The position numbers and the translations under genes were made by a program. The notes under the pieces are model-generated. The model ran no database searches, was not told the origin of the DNA, and was given only the letters and a program-made list of their open reading frames with translations. Shown in pieces: positions 45,222-54,937 of a stretch of 64,000 nucleotides of DNA. Numbering within the stretch: the first letter of the stretch is position 1; each line of letters begins with the position of its first letter. Origin of the DNA: VAZQ01 sp963771845 (GTDB lineage: Bacteria > Pseudomonadota > Alphaproteobacteria > Rhizobiales > Xanthobacteraceae); assembly GCA_963771845.1 (NCBI GenBank), contig CAVYVC010000038.1, forward strand, positions 1 through 64,000. The letters run 5' to 3'.

Positions 45222-46863
45222 CAGCAAGCGCGATCAGGCCCGCGGCGAACAAGGACGCCTGCCAATTGGCAAAGCTTTCATTCCAGACAACGTAGGCGCC
45301 CGCCATGAGAGCAACGACTCCCATTATAAGCTCAGCCAGCGCAGGCTGGGGACGAGGTCTCCACTTCCCCAGAAATAGAAGCGGCGCGACCGCGCCAATG
45401 AGTGGTGCAAAGGGAAAATCGCGATAGCGTGGATCAAAAACGAGGCCGAGCGCTGCCTGCAGCGCAAGCACGCCAAGCGCCATCAATAGAAACCCGATTG
45501 CAAGGTCGAGCCGCGCTTCAATTTTCCGGCCAAGGATCTGCGCGAACGCAGGCACTCTCGTTGCCGACGCGAGCGCGGCCGCACTGAGCACTGGAGAGAG
45601 CAGCGCAACTGCCAGCCAGGTAAACGAGCGCGCCCAATCGCCCAAGGTAAGGCTTTCCAGCGATACATTGACAATAGTCAAGCCAATCAAAATCCCCGAT
45701 ATGGCTGCGACCACCGCCACCCGGACCCACAGCCAAACGGGATGTATGTCTTTGCGAGCACCTGCCGAACGGCCGGCCTGCACCAGGTAACTCGTCTCTG
45801 GAGTAGGCGATCTAGGGTCCACGATCTTCGCCATCGCATCGCACTGACGGCGGCGCACGAAGGCTGCCAAAAAGGTCACGGCGGCGAGGCCAAGCCCTGC
45901 CGTCGCTTGCCAGATCCAAAGCGGATGATTGGAGACGCTGCCCCCCCAGGCGAATTTCGGTACTCGGCGATATCCGTCGAACAGACCCCAATGCCCCCCC
46001 ACAGTGCCTTCAAGCTCCCGCTTCCAGGGCTGGTCATACGCCTCAATGAGATTGACCCGATAGTTCCCGCGGCTGGCTGCGGCCAGGACCTCGTGCATCG
46101 CCTGTGCTTGGTCGATGTAGGACGGCAGCGCCCCCGCTCGCATGCGTCCTGCGCTCGGCCAGCCGAACTCCCCGATGAGAATGTCTTTGCCGGGAAAAGC
46201 CGCCACCAGCTTCCTGCGGATTGCATCCACATGCAGCGCGGCATAGCCGGACGGGATCGGAATATCCTCCCAGTATGGGAGGATATGGATGGTGATGAAG
46301 TCGACCTCGCGCGAAATCTCGCCGTAGCGCAACCAGAACTCCCATACGTCCGCATAGGTTACGGGCATTGCGACCTGCGCCTTCACCCGCCTTATGGTTT
46401 GCGCAAGATCGGCTGGCGACATCTCGCCCCGCAACAGGACCTCGTTGCCCACGACGATTGCCGCGATCGTGTCGGGAAACCGCTGGGCGAGATCCAGAGT
46501 AGTTTCGATCTGCTTGCGGTTGAGCTCTGGAAAGCTCGAGAGCCACAGCCCCTGCAGAACCTTCATCCCATAGCGCTGTGCGATGGGCGCAATCCGGTCG
46601 AGGCCATGATCGATGGAGTAGGTGCGCACGCAGTCGGTGATCGGTTTGAGTTGCGCCAGATCCTGTTCGATCTGGCCCGGCTCGATGGGAACATCGGCTC
46701 CGAATGGGTTTTGGCTGCCGCGGAAAGGCGCATATGAAATGCAGGGAATTTTCTCCCCCCGCGAAAAGGGCGATGGCGGCATGGCGACCGAACTGCCAAG
46801 CCACTGCCAAGCGAGCATGATTGTGCCCGCCACCGCTGCAAAGACCGCGGCCACCGCTGCCAT
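45187..46863 (-). CDS. ndvC: NdvC-like cyclic glucan synthesis protein: GH17 domain plus membrane domain
   Basis: 558 residues. After an N-terminal membrane segment comes a glycoside hydrolase 17-like domain (about 38-320): ISYAPFRGSQNPFG, AIVVGNEVLLRGE with the acid/base Glu, and DILIGEFGWPSAG with the nucleophile Glu. Then about seven hydrophobic helices (LWIWQATAGLGLAAVTFLAA to LFAAGLIALAVILF). Size and layout fit Bradyrhizobium NdvC, which is required for the beta-1,6 links of periplasmic cyclic beta-1,3/1,6-glucan and resembles yeast glucanosyltransferases. The ndvD-like and ndvB-like genes are divergent from it. A transglycosylating role in the membrane or periplasm is inferred from that family. 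Confidence 0.8.
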   Translation of the reverse strand: MAAVAAVFAAVAGTIMLAWQWLGSSVAMPPSPFSRGEKIPCISYAPFRGSQNPFGADVPIEPGQIEQDLAQLKPITDCVRTYSIDHGLDRIAPIAQRYGMKVLQGLWLSSFPELNRKQIETTLDLAQRFPDTIAAIVVGNEVLLRGEMSPADLAQTIRRVKAQVAMPVTYADVWEFWLRYGEISREVDFITIHILPYWEDIPIPSGYAALHVDAIRRKLVAAFPGKDILIGEFGWPSAGRMRAGALPSYIDQAQAMHEVLAAASRGNYRVNLIEAYDQPWKRELEGTVGGHWGLFDGYRRVPKFAWGGSVSNHPLWIWQATAGLGLAAVTFLAAFVRRRQCDAMAKIVDPRSPTPETSYLVQAGRSAGARKDIHPVWLWVRVAVVAAISGILIGLTIVNVSLESLTLGDWARSFTWLAVALLSPVLSAAALASATRVPAFAQILGRKIEARLDLAIGFLLMALGVLALQAALGLVFDPRYRDFPFAPLIGAVAPLLFLGKWRPRPQPALAELIMGVVALMAGAYVVWNESFANWQASLFAAGLIALAVILFRARDAQS

Positions 46864-47065
46864 GGATCAAGTCCATCCGAATCCGTGTGCCATCACGGCG
46901 CTGAGTAAATCGACAGTCAAATCACTTGGCGAGCCGCCACACCCCTGCTTTAATCGGAGTGCTTTGCGCCCTTCGCCGCAATGCCGACCGAATCCCGTTC
47001 GATCGTGAAAAACGACCGGCTGAAAGCCAGCGGGAGCGGCCGACAGCCAAAACCAAAGAGCAACC

Positions 47066-47530
47066 ATGCACCCCATCTGTATGCGTCTTCTCGCCGCGAG
47101 CATCGTCGCGGTGATGATGGCTTTTGTGTCAAATCCGACCCTAGCCCAAAATGGGGAGCAGAAAGCGGGTGATAAGCCGCAGCCTGCTGACGCCAAGGAG
47201 GTGCAGAAAAAAATCGACGAATTCGCGGAGGCGGAGAAGGCGCTGGTTGGCCCTGCCGCCAATCCCGAATGCGTTTGGGTCGGCCGGCGGGTGGTGAGCC
47301 TACTTTGGCGAGACGACCTTGATACCGCCTTCCGGCACCTCGAAATCTACGATCGGTTCGGCTGCCCTTCCGGCCATATCCAGGCGGCTTTTCGCTGCGT
47401 GGTCCGGCAGGGAAAAATCGATGACAAAGCGACTGACACCTTGAACAACCGCGTGCACGCCTGCTGGCTTAATCCCGCATCGGAACCGCAGGGCACCGCC
47501 GCCGTTCCGAGTACGACGACCAACCGATAA
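47066..47530 (+). CDS. Small exported protein between ndvC and ndvB (NdvD candidate)
   Basis: 154 residues. Signal peptide to NPTLAQ; the start may be residue 1 or the Met at residue 6. The mature part begins with a charged helix (DAKEVQKKIDEFAEAEKALV) and continues with PECVWVGRRVVSLLWRDDLD, YDRFGCPSGHIQAAFRCVVR and VHACWLNP. Four cysteines suggest two disulfides in the periplasm. In Bradyrhizobium a third gene, ndvD, has been reported with ndvB and ndvC for the same glucan, and position plus export fit that role. I cannot confirm the identity from memory of the sequence, so no symbol is given. Confidence 0.6.
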   Translation: MHPICMRLLAASIVAVMMAFVSNPTLAQNGEQKAGDKPQPADAKEVQKKIDEFAEAEKALVGPAANPECVWVGRRVVSLLWRDDLDTAFRHLEIYDRFGCPSGHIQAAFRCVVRQGKIDDKATDTLNNRVHACWLNPASEPQGTAAVPSTTTNR

Positions 47531-47813
47531 GCGAAGAGATTCAGCGACCCGTTGATTGCACAGGGGTCGGAGCGGCGCACGTCGGGCCGCATGGACCGGA
47601 GCGGCTGCGCTGTCGTCTTGCGAAGCTGTACAAATATTCAGAAAGTATCAGCTCGGAACGATTTTTTAGGGCGCGCGTTCTGATGTCTTGAAACCGCCAT
47701 GCACGCTCGCTACTTGCCAGAACGTCGCTGACTAAGTACGTTGTGCGCGGACTTGGTCGACCTTGGGGACAGGTTCGGTCCCTGTTTTCTTGTCGGGGCT
47801 TTGTTCGTCTTCC

Positions 47814-50471
47814 ATGCGCACCGTCGCTGCAATGGTGGCGCTCGTTGTATGCGTGCATGCCGGCTTATGGACATTGCTCCAGCGGCACCAGGCGGTCGCG
47901 AATATTGATCCGCCGCTCGCCAGCGTCTCTTATTCTCCCTACACGCGATCGCAACATCCCGACTACGGCGACCGTCCTACGCCGGAGCAGATCAGGACCG
48001 ATCTCAAGATCCTCAGCCGCTACACTCAGGCCATCCGGACCTACAGCACGACTGGCGGCGGCGAGCTCATTCCTTCCATTGCCGCCGAGTTCGGCCTCAA
48101 GGTTACGCTAGGGATCTGGATCGACAAAAATGAAGCACGCAACGAGCGCGAAATCCGGGCCGCCGTCGCGCTTGCGCGCCGTTACAGCAACATCAATGCG
48201 ATTGTAGTCGGAAACGAGACTATCTATCGCGGAGAGAAGACGATCGACGAACTCATCCGGATCATTCAGCGGGTGAAGCGCCAGGTGCAAGTACCGGTGA
48301 CCACCGGCGAAATCTGGTCGGTCTGGTACGATCACAAACAGGCAGTTGAGCTCGCTTCGGCGGTTGATTTCATTGCCGCTCACATCCTGCCCTACTGGGA
48401 AGGAGTGAGCGCCGAAAAGACCGTGAATTTGACGATCGAGGTTTATGACAAGCTGCGCCGCGTACACCCCGGCAAGCAAGTCGTTGTCGCCGAGTTCGGA
48501 TGGCCGAGCGCAGGCTATAATATGCACGCTGCCCGTCCCGGGCGTATCGAGCAACAACTGGTGTTGCGTGATTTCATCAAGCGGGCGGAAGCCAACGGCA
48601 TCGACTACAACATTGTCGAAGCTTTCGATCAGCCGTGGAAGACCAACGAAGGAAGCGTCGGCATGTACTGGGGCATGTTAGACGCCGCCCGTGCGCCAAA
48701 GTTTGTCTGGAGCGGACCGGCACAGGACCCCGAGCACTGGAAGACTGCCCTCCTCGCTGTACTGCTCGGGTTATTGGTCTCGCTGCCAATCCTGACAAAA
48801 CCGGGCGCAACGGCTCCCGAGGCCTTTACCCTCGCGGTCGCAGCCAACGTGGTGGGCGCCTGGTTGGCCACCGTGCTTGCCTTCTGGGACACACATTATT
48901 TCGTGCCGGGCGCCGCTTTTGCGCTGGCACTCGGGATCATTCTTCTCCTCCCGTTGGTCGCGATTGCGCTCAAGCGAATCGAAGAGATTGCGGCCGTCGC
49001 TTTCGGCCGCCAGCCTGGCCGGCTGATCACCAAGGCACTTGCGGCGGAGGATGGATTTTCACCCAAAGTGTCAGTCCACATTCCGGCTTATCGCGAGCCG
49101 CCGGAAATGCTCAAAGCGACGCTCGATGCGTTGGCGCGCCTTGATTATTCGAATTTCGAATGTGTCGTGGTGATCAACAACACGCCTGACCCAGCGTTTT
49201 GGCGGCCGATCGAAGATCACTGCCGCGCGCTCGGCGAGCGCTTCAAGTTCATCCGGGATGAGAATGTCGTCGGCTTCAAGGCGGGAGCGCTGCGTCTTGC
49301 GCTCTCCCGCACCGCCTCGGATGCAGAGATCATTGCCGTTATTGATGCCGACTATGTCGTGAGCCCGGACTGGCTCAAGGATCTGGTGCCGGCCTTCGCT
49401 GATCCGACGGTCGGGATGGTGCAGGCGCCGCAGGATCATCGCGACGGTGACCGCAGCGTCATGCACCATGCAATGAACGGCGAATATGCAGGCTTCTTCG
49501 ATATTGGCATGGTCCAGCGTAACGAAGCCAATGCCATCATTGTCCACGGCACCATGTGCCTCATCCGTCGCGCCGCGCTGGTTGCCGCTGGTGGCTGGTC
49601 GAGCGACACCATTGTCGAGGATTCCGATCTCGGGCTCGCCGTGCTCGAACAGTGCTGGCAAATCCACTACACGAACCGGCGCTACGGTCGTGGGCTCCTG
49701 CCGGATACCTTCGAGGCCTACAAGAAGCAGCGCCATCGCTGGGCTTATGGCGGCCTGCAAATCTTGAAGAAACATTGGCGATCGCTGATGCCGGGCGCAG
49801 CTTCGCTGACACCGGCGCAGAAGCGAGAATTTGCGCTCGGATGGCTTAACTGGCTCGGTGCCGAGGCCATCGGAGTGCTGGTTGCCATTCTCAATCTCGT
49901 GTGGGTGCCCGTCGTCGCCTTCGCGGGTATTGCTATTCCCGACCAAGTGCTCACGATCCCGATCCTTGCCGCTTTCGCAGTGACGCTTGCGCATTTCATC
50001 GCGCTCTATCGATTGCGCGTTGCCGTGTCGCGGGCGCAGACGGCGGGCGCCGTCTTTGCCGCAATGTCCGTGCAGTGGACCGTCGCGCGCGCAGTCGCAC
50101 ATGGCATTTGGAAGGAGAGCCTGCCCTTCATGCGCACCGCCAAGGGAGGCGCCACTCGCAAGGGTAAAGATTTCCCGGCGTTCTGGGAGGCAGTGCTCGC
50201 GATGCTGCTTATCGCCGGCGCAATCACCGTTGCCGGCACGAACTATAAAGAAATCATCGAGCTCGATATCTTTGTACTGGTTCTCGTTGTGCAGAGCCTA
50301 CCCTTTGTCGCCGCTGTCGCCACTGCCCTCTTCGAGGGTTCTCAATTCAATGAGTTCGCTTACTGGCGCGCAATCGAGAGCAAGATCGACACGGTGCTGG
50401 CACGGCTTGGTATCAGGAGCCGGCAGCCCGGGGTTGGAACCCAGCACTCGCTGCTCCGGCCGGAGTCATAG
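47814..50471 (+). CDS. ndvB: NdvB-like cyclic beta-1,3-glucan synthase (GH17 - GT2)
   Basis: About 885 residues from ATG 47814; a TTG at 47763 is a weaker alternative. An N-terminal membrane helix leads to a GH17-like domain with VVGNETIYRGEKT and VVVAEFGWPSAGY. Two helices follow, then a family 2 glycosyltransferase: KVSVHIPAYREPPEMLKATL, VIDADYVVSPDWL with the DxD-type site, VEDSDLGLAVLE, and QRHRWAYGG, the Q-x-x-R-W product-binding motif. Several C-terminal helices anchor it. This is the layout of Bradyrhizobium NdvB, which polymerises beta-1,3-glucose from UDP-glucose. The GH17 part may cyclise or trim the chain. It converges on recJ. Confidence 0.85.
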   Translation: MRTVAAMVALVVCVHAGLWTLLQRHQAVANIDPPLASVSYSPYTRSQHPDYGDRPTPEQIRTDLKILSRYTQAIRTYSTTGGGELIPSIAAEFGLKVTLGIWIDKNEARNEREIRAAVALARRYSNINAIVVGNETIYRGEKTIDELIRIIQRVKRQVQVPVTTGEIWSVWYDHKQAVELASAVDFIAAHILPYWEGVSAEKTVNLTIEVYDKLRRVHPGKQVVVAEFGWPSAGYNMHAARPGRIEQQLVLRDFIKRAEANGIDYNIVEAFDQPWKTNEGSVGMYWGMLDAARAPKFVWSGPAQDPEHWKTALLAVLLGLLVSLPILTKPGATAPEAFTLAVAANVVGAWLATVLAFWDTHYFVPGAAFALALGIILLLPLVAIALKRIEEIAAVAFGRQPGRLITKALAAEDGFSPKVSVHIPAYREPPEMLKATLDALARLDYSNFECVVVINNTPDPAFWRPIEDHCRALGERFKFIRDENVVGFKAGALRLALSRTASDAEIIAVIDADYVVSPDWLKDLVPAFADPTVGMVQAPQDHRDGDRSVMHHAMNGEYAGFFDIGMVQRNEANAIIVHGTMCLIRRAALVAAGGWSSDTIVEDSDLGLAVLEQCWQIHYTNRRYGRGLLPDTFEAYKKQRHRWAYGGLQILKKHWRSLMPGAASLTPAQKREFALGWLNWLGAEAIGVLVAILNLVWVPVVAFAGIAIPDQVLTIPILAAFAVTLAHFIALYRLRVAVSRAQTAGAVFAAMSVQWTVARAVAHGIWKESLPFMRTAKGGATRKGKDFPAFWEAVLAMLLIAGAITVAGTNYKEIIELDIFVLVLVVQSLPFVAAVATALFEGSQFNEFAYWRAIESKIDTVLARLGIRSRQPGVGTQHSLLRPES

Positions 50472-50533
50472 CAAACGGGCTACCCGATCCGGGCGGGGCG
50501 TGAACCCTATCGGCCTTGCTGCACTGGATAGGC

Positions 50534-52357
50534 CTATGAGCCAGCCGCGGCGAGATCAACCACCCGCAATTGCACCCGTTCGACGCCATTCCATTGGTCG
50601 AGGCACAACGTCCCCGCGACATGCACCGCCTGACCGCGATGGGATGCCAGCGCTTGCCCAAGCCTTTGGCCGCAGGCGCGAAATGCAATTCCGTTGATGA
50701 CAGAGCCGTCGGCCGCGCGCAGGCGAATACGCACGTGGGCTTGGCCGACCTCTTCCACGTAGATGAGCGTGTGTGCCGGCAGCACAATGATCGGCTCTGG
50801 ATTGCCAGGCCCGAAAGGACCTGCGCGAGCGATCATTTTAGCCGTGTCGCTGTTGGCCCCGGCAGCCGTAATCGCGCCATCAATAAGGATTGCGTCCTCA
50901 CGACGCGCCGCCTCGACTGTGGCAGCGAGGTTTGCTTCGAGAAAGGCGCGCAATCCCGTAAGTCCATCCTTGTGCAGCGTGATTCCGGCTGCCATGGCGT
51001 GACCGCCTCCCTTCATGATCACCCCCTCGCGGACCGCTTGGCGCACAGCCCGGCCGAGATCGACACCCGCGATTGAGCGACCGGAGCCGGTCCCTATGCC
51101 GCCTGGCCCGAGCGCGATAGCAAAAGCAGGACGCCCGAACCGCTCCTTGAGCCGTGCCGCAACGAGACCAACAACTCCGGGATGCCAGCCGTCCGCAGCC
51201 GCCACCACGACGGCTCCCTTCTCCTCCACTCCAAGCGCTGCCACGGCTTCAGCCTCGGCCTGGGCCAGTATCGCTAACTCAATCGTCTGCCGCTCCCGAT
51301 TGAGGCGGTCGAGCTCACCCGCAAGGCGAGCGCATTCTGATGGATTATCCTCAAGCAGCAGCTCTACCCCGAGCGTGGCGCGCCCAATCCGGCCGCCCGC
51401 ATTGATGCGCGGTCCCAATAGAAAGCCGAGGTGCCAGGGTTCAGGCACTCCGCCGAGCCGCGCCACATCCATGAGGGCGGTGAGACCCGGATTTTCACGC
51501 CGCCGCAGCGCAACCATTCCCTTGGTAACGAAAGCACGGTTGAGTCCCTTGAGCGGTACGACATCGGCTACCGTCCCGAGTGCAACAAGATCGAGCAGCC
51601 CGAGCAGATCCGGTTCAGGACGTTGCACATTCCAGAATCCACGTCGGCGCAATTCCCGGTTCAGCGCCACGATGGTCATGAACACGAGGCCGACAGCGGC
51701 CAAATGGCCAAGGCCCGACATATCATCGAGGCGGTTTGGGTTTATGAGTGCCAGTACGGCAGGAAGCTCCTCCTCCGCCTGGTGGTGGTCGATGACGACG
51801 ACGTCGAGTCCGAGCCGGCGTGCCTCCCGGAGGGCTTGGTGACTGGTGGTCCCACAATCGACGGTCACGAGAAGGGTTGCGCCCTGCCTGGAGAGCGCCG
51901 CAACGGCCTCCGTATTCGGGCCATATCCTTCAAAAAGGCGATCCGGGATGTGAATGAGCGGGCGCAAGCCGCAACGCATGAGATAGCGCCCGAGCACCGC
52001 CGCCGAGGTCGCCCCGTCCACGTCGTAATCGCCAAAAATCGCAATGCGCTCAGCACGCATGATGGCGTCAGCGAGCCTGGGTGCGGCAACGTCCATAGCG
52101 GTAAGGGAATGTGGATCAGGCATCAATGCGCGCACGGTGGGGTCGAGGAAAGTCGCAACCTCATCCACATCGATCGCGCGTCCCGCGAGAATGCGCGCGA
52201 GCAGATCGGGAACGCCGTGGCGCTGGGTGATCGCAAGCGCGCGGGCCGCGCCGATCTCATCGAGCCGGTCGCGCCAGGCGCGCCCGCACACGGATTGCTC
52301 GACCTCAAGAAACAGCCGCCGGTTCAAACCGGGCGGATGTGCCAGTGCAATGTTCAT
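50534..52357 (-). CDS. recJ: Single-stranded-DNA-specific exonuclease RecJ
   Basis: 607 residues. DHH-superfamily motifs are in order: IFGDYDVDGATSAAVLGRYL with the metal-binding Asps, TVDCGTTSH, VVVIDHHQAEEELP and LVALGTVADVVPLKGLNRAF. Then the DHHA1 domain with GWHPGVVGLVAARLKERFGR, GSGRSIAGVDLG and MKGGGHAMAAGITLHKDGL, and a C-terminal OB-like part. RecJ degrades single strands 5-prime to 3-prime in RecF-pathway recombination and mismatch repair. It is the last gene of the run aminotransferase-hom-glpX-recJ; a stem-loop spacer of heptamers separates it from glpX. Confidence 0.96.
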   Translation of the reverse strand: MNIALAHPPGLNRRLFLEVEQSVCGRAWRDRLDEIGAARALAITQRHGVPDLLARILAGRAIDVDEVATFLDPTVRALMPDPHSLTAMDVAAPRLADAIMRAERIAIFGDYDVDGATSAAVLGRYLMRCGLRPLIHIPDRLFEGYGPNTEAVAALSRQGATLLVTVDCGTTSHQALREARRLGLDVVVIDHHQAEEELPAVLALINPNRLDDMSGLGHLAAVGLVFMTIVALNRELRRRGFWNVQRPEPDLLGLLDLVALGTVADVVPLKGLNRAFVTKGMVALRRRENPGLTALMDVARLGGVPEPWHLGFLLGPRINAGGRIGRATLGVELLLEDNPSECARLAGELDRLNRERQTIELAILAQAEAEAVAALGVEEKGAVVVAAADGWHPGVVGLVAARLKERFGRPAFAIALGPGGIGTGSGRSIAGVDLGRAVRQAVREGVIMKGGGHAMAAGITLHKDGLTGLRAFLEANLAATVEAARREDAILIDGAITAAGANSDTAKMIARAGPFGPGNPEPIIVLPAHTLIYVEEVGQAHVRIRLRAADGSVINGIAFRACGQRLGQALASHRGQAVHVAGTLCLDQWNGVERVQLRVVDLAAAGS

Positions 52358-52400
52358 GCTTTCCGAATCGCCAAGCGACCGGAAATCATGCCACGCGAAC

Positions 52401-52490
52401 AGCGAATAGGAAAATGGCGAATAGCGAATGGTGGTCCAGGAGAGATTTTACTCGCTATTCGCTATTCGCTATTCGCTGCTCGCTGCTCGC
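52401..52490. repeat. Heptamer stem-loop spacer (CGCTATT repeats)
   Basis: Three CGCTATT units followed by CGCTGCT units (52452-52490) are complementary to AGCGAATAGG and GCGAATAGCGAATG on the left (52401-52430), giving an imperfect hairpin between glpX and recJ. Tract length may vary. It is too short and irregular for CRISPR. Confidence 0.65.
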
Positions 52491-52497
52491 TTCGAAG

Positions 52498-53517
52498 CTA
52501 ATCCAGATAAAACTTTCCGAACTCGCGATGTTCCGCGGTGATCCATCGCACCGTTCCAGTAATGGAGCGCATGACAACCGTCTCGGTGGTGATCACGTCC
52601 TTGCCCACGCGCACTCCGGTAAGCAGTGCACCGTCAGTGACGCCGGTCGCAGAGAACAGACAATCACCTTTTACCATGTCGGCGATCTCATATTTTTTTC
52701 TTGGGTCGCTGATGCCCATCTTGGCGGCACGGCTGCGCTTTTCTTCGCTGTCGAGAACGAGCCGGCACTGCATCTGACCGCCAATGCACCGCAATGCGGC
52801 CGCCGCCAGAACACCTTCGGGAGCACCGCCGATTCCCATGTAAATGTCGATTCCGGTATCGGCCGCATCGGCGGTATGAATGACCCCGGCGACATCGCCG
52901 TCGGTGATGAGGCGCACCGAGGCACCGGTTTTGCGCACGCTTGCGATCAGATCGGCGTGGCGCGGGCGATCGAGAATGAGAGCGGTGATCGCTTCCGGCG
53001 GCACTCCTTTCGCGGACGCAAGTTTTCGAATGTTTTCTTCCGCCGGTGCATCCAGGTCGACCACACCGGAAGGATAGCCGGGGCCGATTGCGATCTTCTC
53101 CATGTACACGTCAGGTGCGTTGAGCAGGGTGCCCTCCTCCGCCATGGCCATTGTCGCAATCGCGCCCGGCATGCTTTTGGCACACAGCGTCGTGCCCTCG
53201 AGAGGATCGACCGCGATATCGACCTTCGGTCCGTGCTTGTTGCCCACGGTTTCCCCAATGAAGAGCATCGGCGCTTCATCGCGCTCGCCTTCGCCGATGA
53301 CTACGGTGCCGTCTATGGGAAGCTTATTGAGCTCGCGACGCATCGCGTCGACCGCGGCTTGGTCAGCGGCGCGCTCATTGCCGCGGCCCGCCCAGCGCGC
53401 CGCTGAGACCGCGGCGCGCTCGGTCACGCGCACAATTTCCAATGAGAGAACGCGCTCGAGGGCAAGATGAGGCTGAACAGTAATGGACGAGATCGTGCCG
53501 CGTTCCTGGGTGTTCAT
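52498..53517 (-). CDS. glpX: Class II fructose-1,6-bisphosphatase
   Basis: 339 residues. Motifs: AAVDAMRRELNKLPIDGTVV, GEGERDEAPMLFIGE, the metal and substrate site DPLEGTTLCA, and GGAPEGVLAAAALRCIGGQM. It removes the 1-phosphate of fructose-1,6-bisphosphate in gluconeogenesis, and in some bacteria also sedoheptulose bisphosphate. It lies 61 bp downstream of hom and is probably co-transcribed with it, as in many alphaproteobacteria. Confidence 0.96.
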   Translation of the reverse strand: MNTQERGTISSITVQPHLALERVLSLEIVRVTERAAVSAARWAGRGNERAADQAAVDAMRRELNKLPIDGTVVIGEGERDEAPMLFIGETVGNKHGPKVDIAVDPLEGTTLCAKSMPGAIATMAMAEEGTLLNAPDVYMEKIAIGPGYPSGVVDLDAPAEENIRKLASAKGVPPEAITALILDRPRHADLIASVRKTGASVRLITDGDVAGVIHTADAADTGIDIYMGIGGAPEGVLAAAALRCIGGQMQCRLVLDSEEKRSRAAKMGISDPRKKYEIADMVKGDCLFSATGVTDGALLTGVRVGKDVITTETVVMRSITGTVRWITAEHREFGKFYLD

Positions 53518-53578
53518 GTCCTCTCCTTGCGATTTGATGATTGCGCGCTGCCCACACGAGCCGCGAAAGAAAACGTGA

Positions 53579-54904
53579 TCAGTTTTTCTCGATCCGAATG
53601 ACCTGCGGCTTGCCCGAGATCACCTTGTCGCGTCCGACCGCCGCCAGCGCCTTGCGCACTGCGTCCTCGGTGGTGGCATATGTGATGAGAATGACCGGAA
53701 CGGGCTCGCCCGAGCGCCCTGGCGATTCGCCACCCTGAGGCGGCCCGCCGCGGTGACGCTGGACAATGGATTCCAAAGAGATGTTCTGCTCGGCCAGCCG
53801 CGTGGCAATGCTTGCGGCGGTTCCAGGCTTATCTACTGCGCGCAAGCGGATGTAGTAGCCGCCCTCGTGCCGCTGCATGGGTGCCTTGGCCGTCGCCACG
53901 AGCCGTGTCGAAGGGCGCCCAAACGGCGCCGTGCGGACGCCGCGGGCGATGTCGCCGATGTCGGCCACCACCGCGGACGCCGTCGCGACCCCGCCCGCGC
54001 CCGGACCGACAAGCGTGAGGGGTGCCATCGAGTCCGCATCAATCGTGACGGCATTTGTCACTCCCATGACCTGAGCGATGGCGGTATCCTTGCGCACCAT
54101 GGTGGGATGAACGCGTTGCTCGATGCCCTTTTCGGTCTTGACCGCCACGCCGAGCAATTTGACCCGGTAACCAAGCTCATCGGCCCAGGCGAGATCCTCA
54201 GGCGCGATCGAGGAGATACCTTCGACGTAGACCGCGCTTTCATCCACCTTGGTGCCGAATGCGAGGCTCGCTAGGATCGCAAGTTTCTGCGCCGTGTCGT
54301 GTCCTTCGACGTCGAACGTCGGATCTGCCTCCGCATAGCCGAGGCGTTGCGCTTCCCGCAGGCACTCGGCAAAATCCATTTTTTCCTGCTCCATTCGACT
54401 CAAGATATAGTTGCAGGTGCCGTTGAGAATGCCATAGACGCGTGACAGCGAATTACCTGCAAGTCCTTCGCGCACTGTTTTCACAATGGGAATGGCGCCT
54501 CCCACCGCCGCTTCGAAATTGAGCGCGACGCGATTCTTTTCCGCTATGGCAGCGAGCTTTACGCCGTGTCGTGCGAGCAAGGCCTTGTTCGCCGTTACGA
54601 CGGATTTCCCGGCGTGGAGAGCGGCCGATACGGCGCTTTTGGCAGGATCATCTTCCCCGCCGATCAGTTCAACAAAGACATCGATCTCGCTATCGTTAGC
54701 GAGCGCGACCGGATCAGAATGCCAACGAAATCGCCTGATGTCGATTGCGCGCCGCTTGCCGCGCGAGCGCGCGTTGACCGCAATCACCTCGATCGAACGC
54801 CCGCAGCAGCTGGCGAGCGCCGCACGCTGGCGATCGATAAGCCTGATAACTGAGACGCCCACCGTGCCCAAACCGGCAATACCGATTTTTAGCGGGGCAG
54901 CCAT
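53579..54904 (-). CDS. hom: Homoserine dehydrogenase
   Basis: 441 residues. The NAD(P)-binding start is LKIGIAGLGTVGVSVIRLID. ELIGGEDDPAKSAVSAALHA and VVTANKALLARHGVKLA follow, the substrate domain has GILNGTCNYILSRMEQEKMD and EADPTFDVEGHDTAQKLAIL, and a C-terminal ACT domain (about 355-435) has GGYYIRLRAVDKPGTAASIA. It reduces aspartate semialdehyde to homoserine for threonine, methionine and isoleucine. The ACT domain suggests threonine feedback. It lies 33 bp downstream of the aminotransferase gene. Confidence 0.96.
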   Translation of the reverse strand: MAAPLKIGIAGLGTVGVSVIRLIDRQRAALASCCGRSIEVIAVNARSRGKRRAIDIRRFRWHSDPVALANDSEIDVFVELIGGEDDPAKSAVSAALHAGKSVVTANKALLARHGVKLAAIAEKNRVALNFEAAVGGAIPIVKTVREGLAGNSLSRVYGILNGTCNYILSRMEQEKMDFAECLREAQRLGYAEADPTFDVEGHDTAQKLAILASLAFGTKVDESAVYVEGISSIAPEDLAWADELGYRVKLLGVAVKTEKGIEQRVHPTMVRKDTAIAQVMGVTNAVTIDADSMAPLTLVGPGAGGVATASAVVADIGDIARGVRTAPFGRPSTRLVATAKAPMQRHEGGYYIRLRAVDKPGTAASIATRLAEQNISLESIVQRHRGGPPQGGESPGRSGEPVPVILITYATTEDAVRKALAAVGRDKVISGKPQVIRIEKN

Positions 54905-54937
54905 TGCAAGCTCTGAGTTGCGCCGCGCCTGTGTACT

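Noticed and set aside
49071..50102. 343-codon - frame opposite ndvB
   Set aside because: Antisense shadow of the glycosyltransferase domain.
52452..52490. Tandem short repeats as a possible CRISPR or phase-variable tract
   Set aside because: Units are 7 bases without spacers, and no cas gene is present. The tract is intergenic, so no coding phase variation follows.
52339..53406. 355-codon + frame opposite glpX
   Set aside because: Antisense shadow; glpX motifs are intact on the minus strand.
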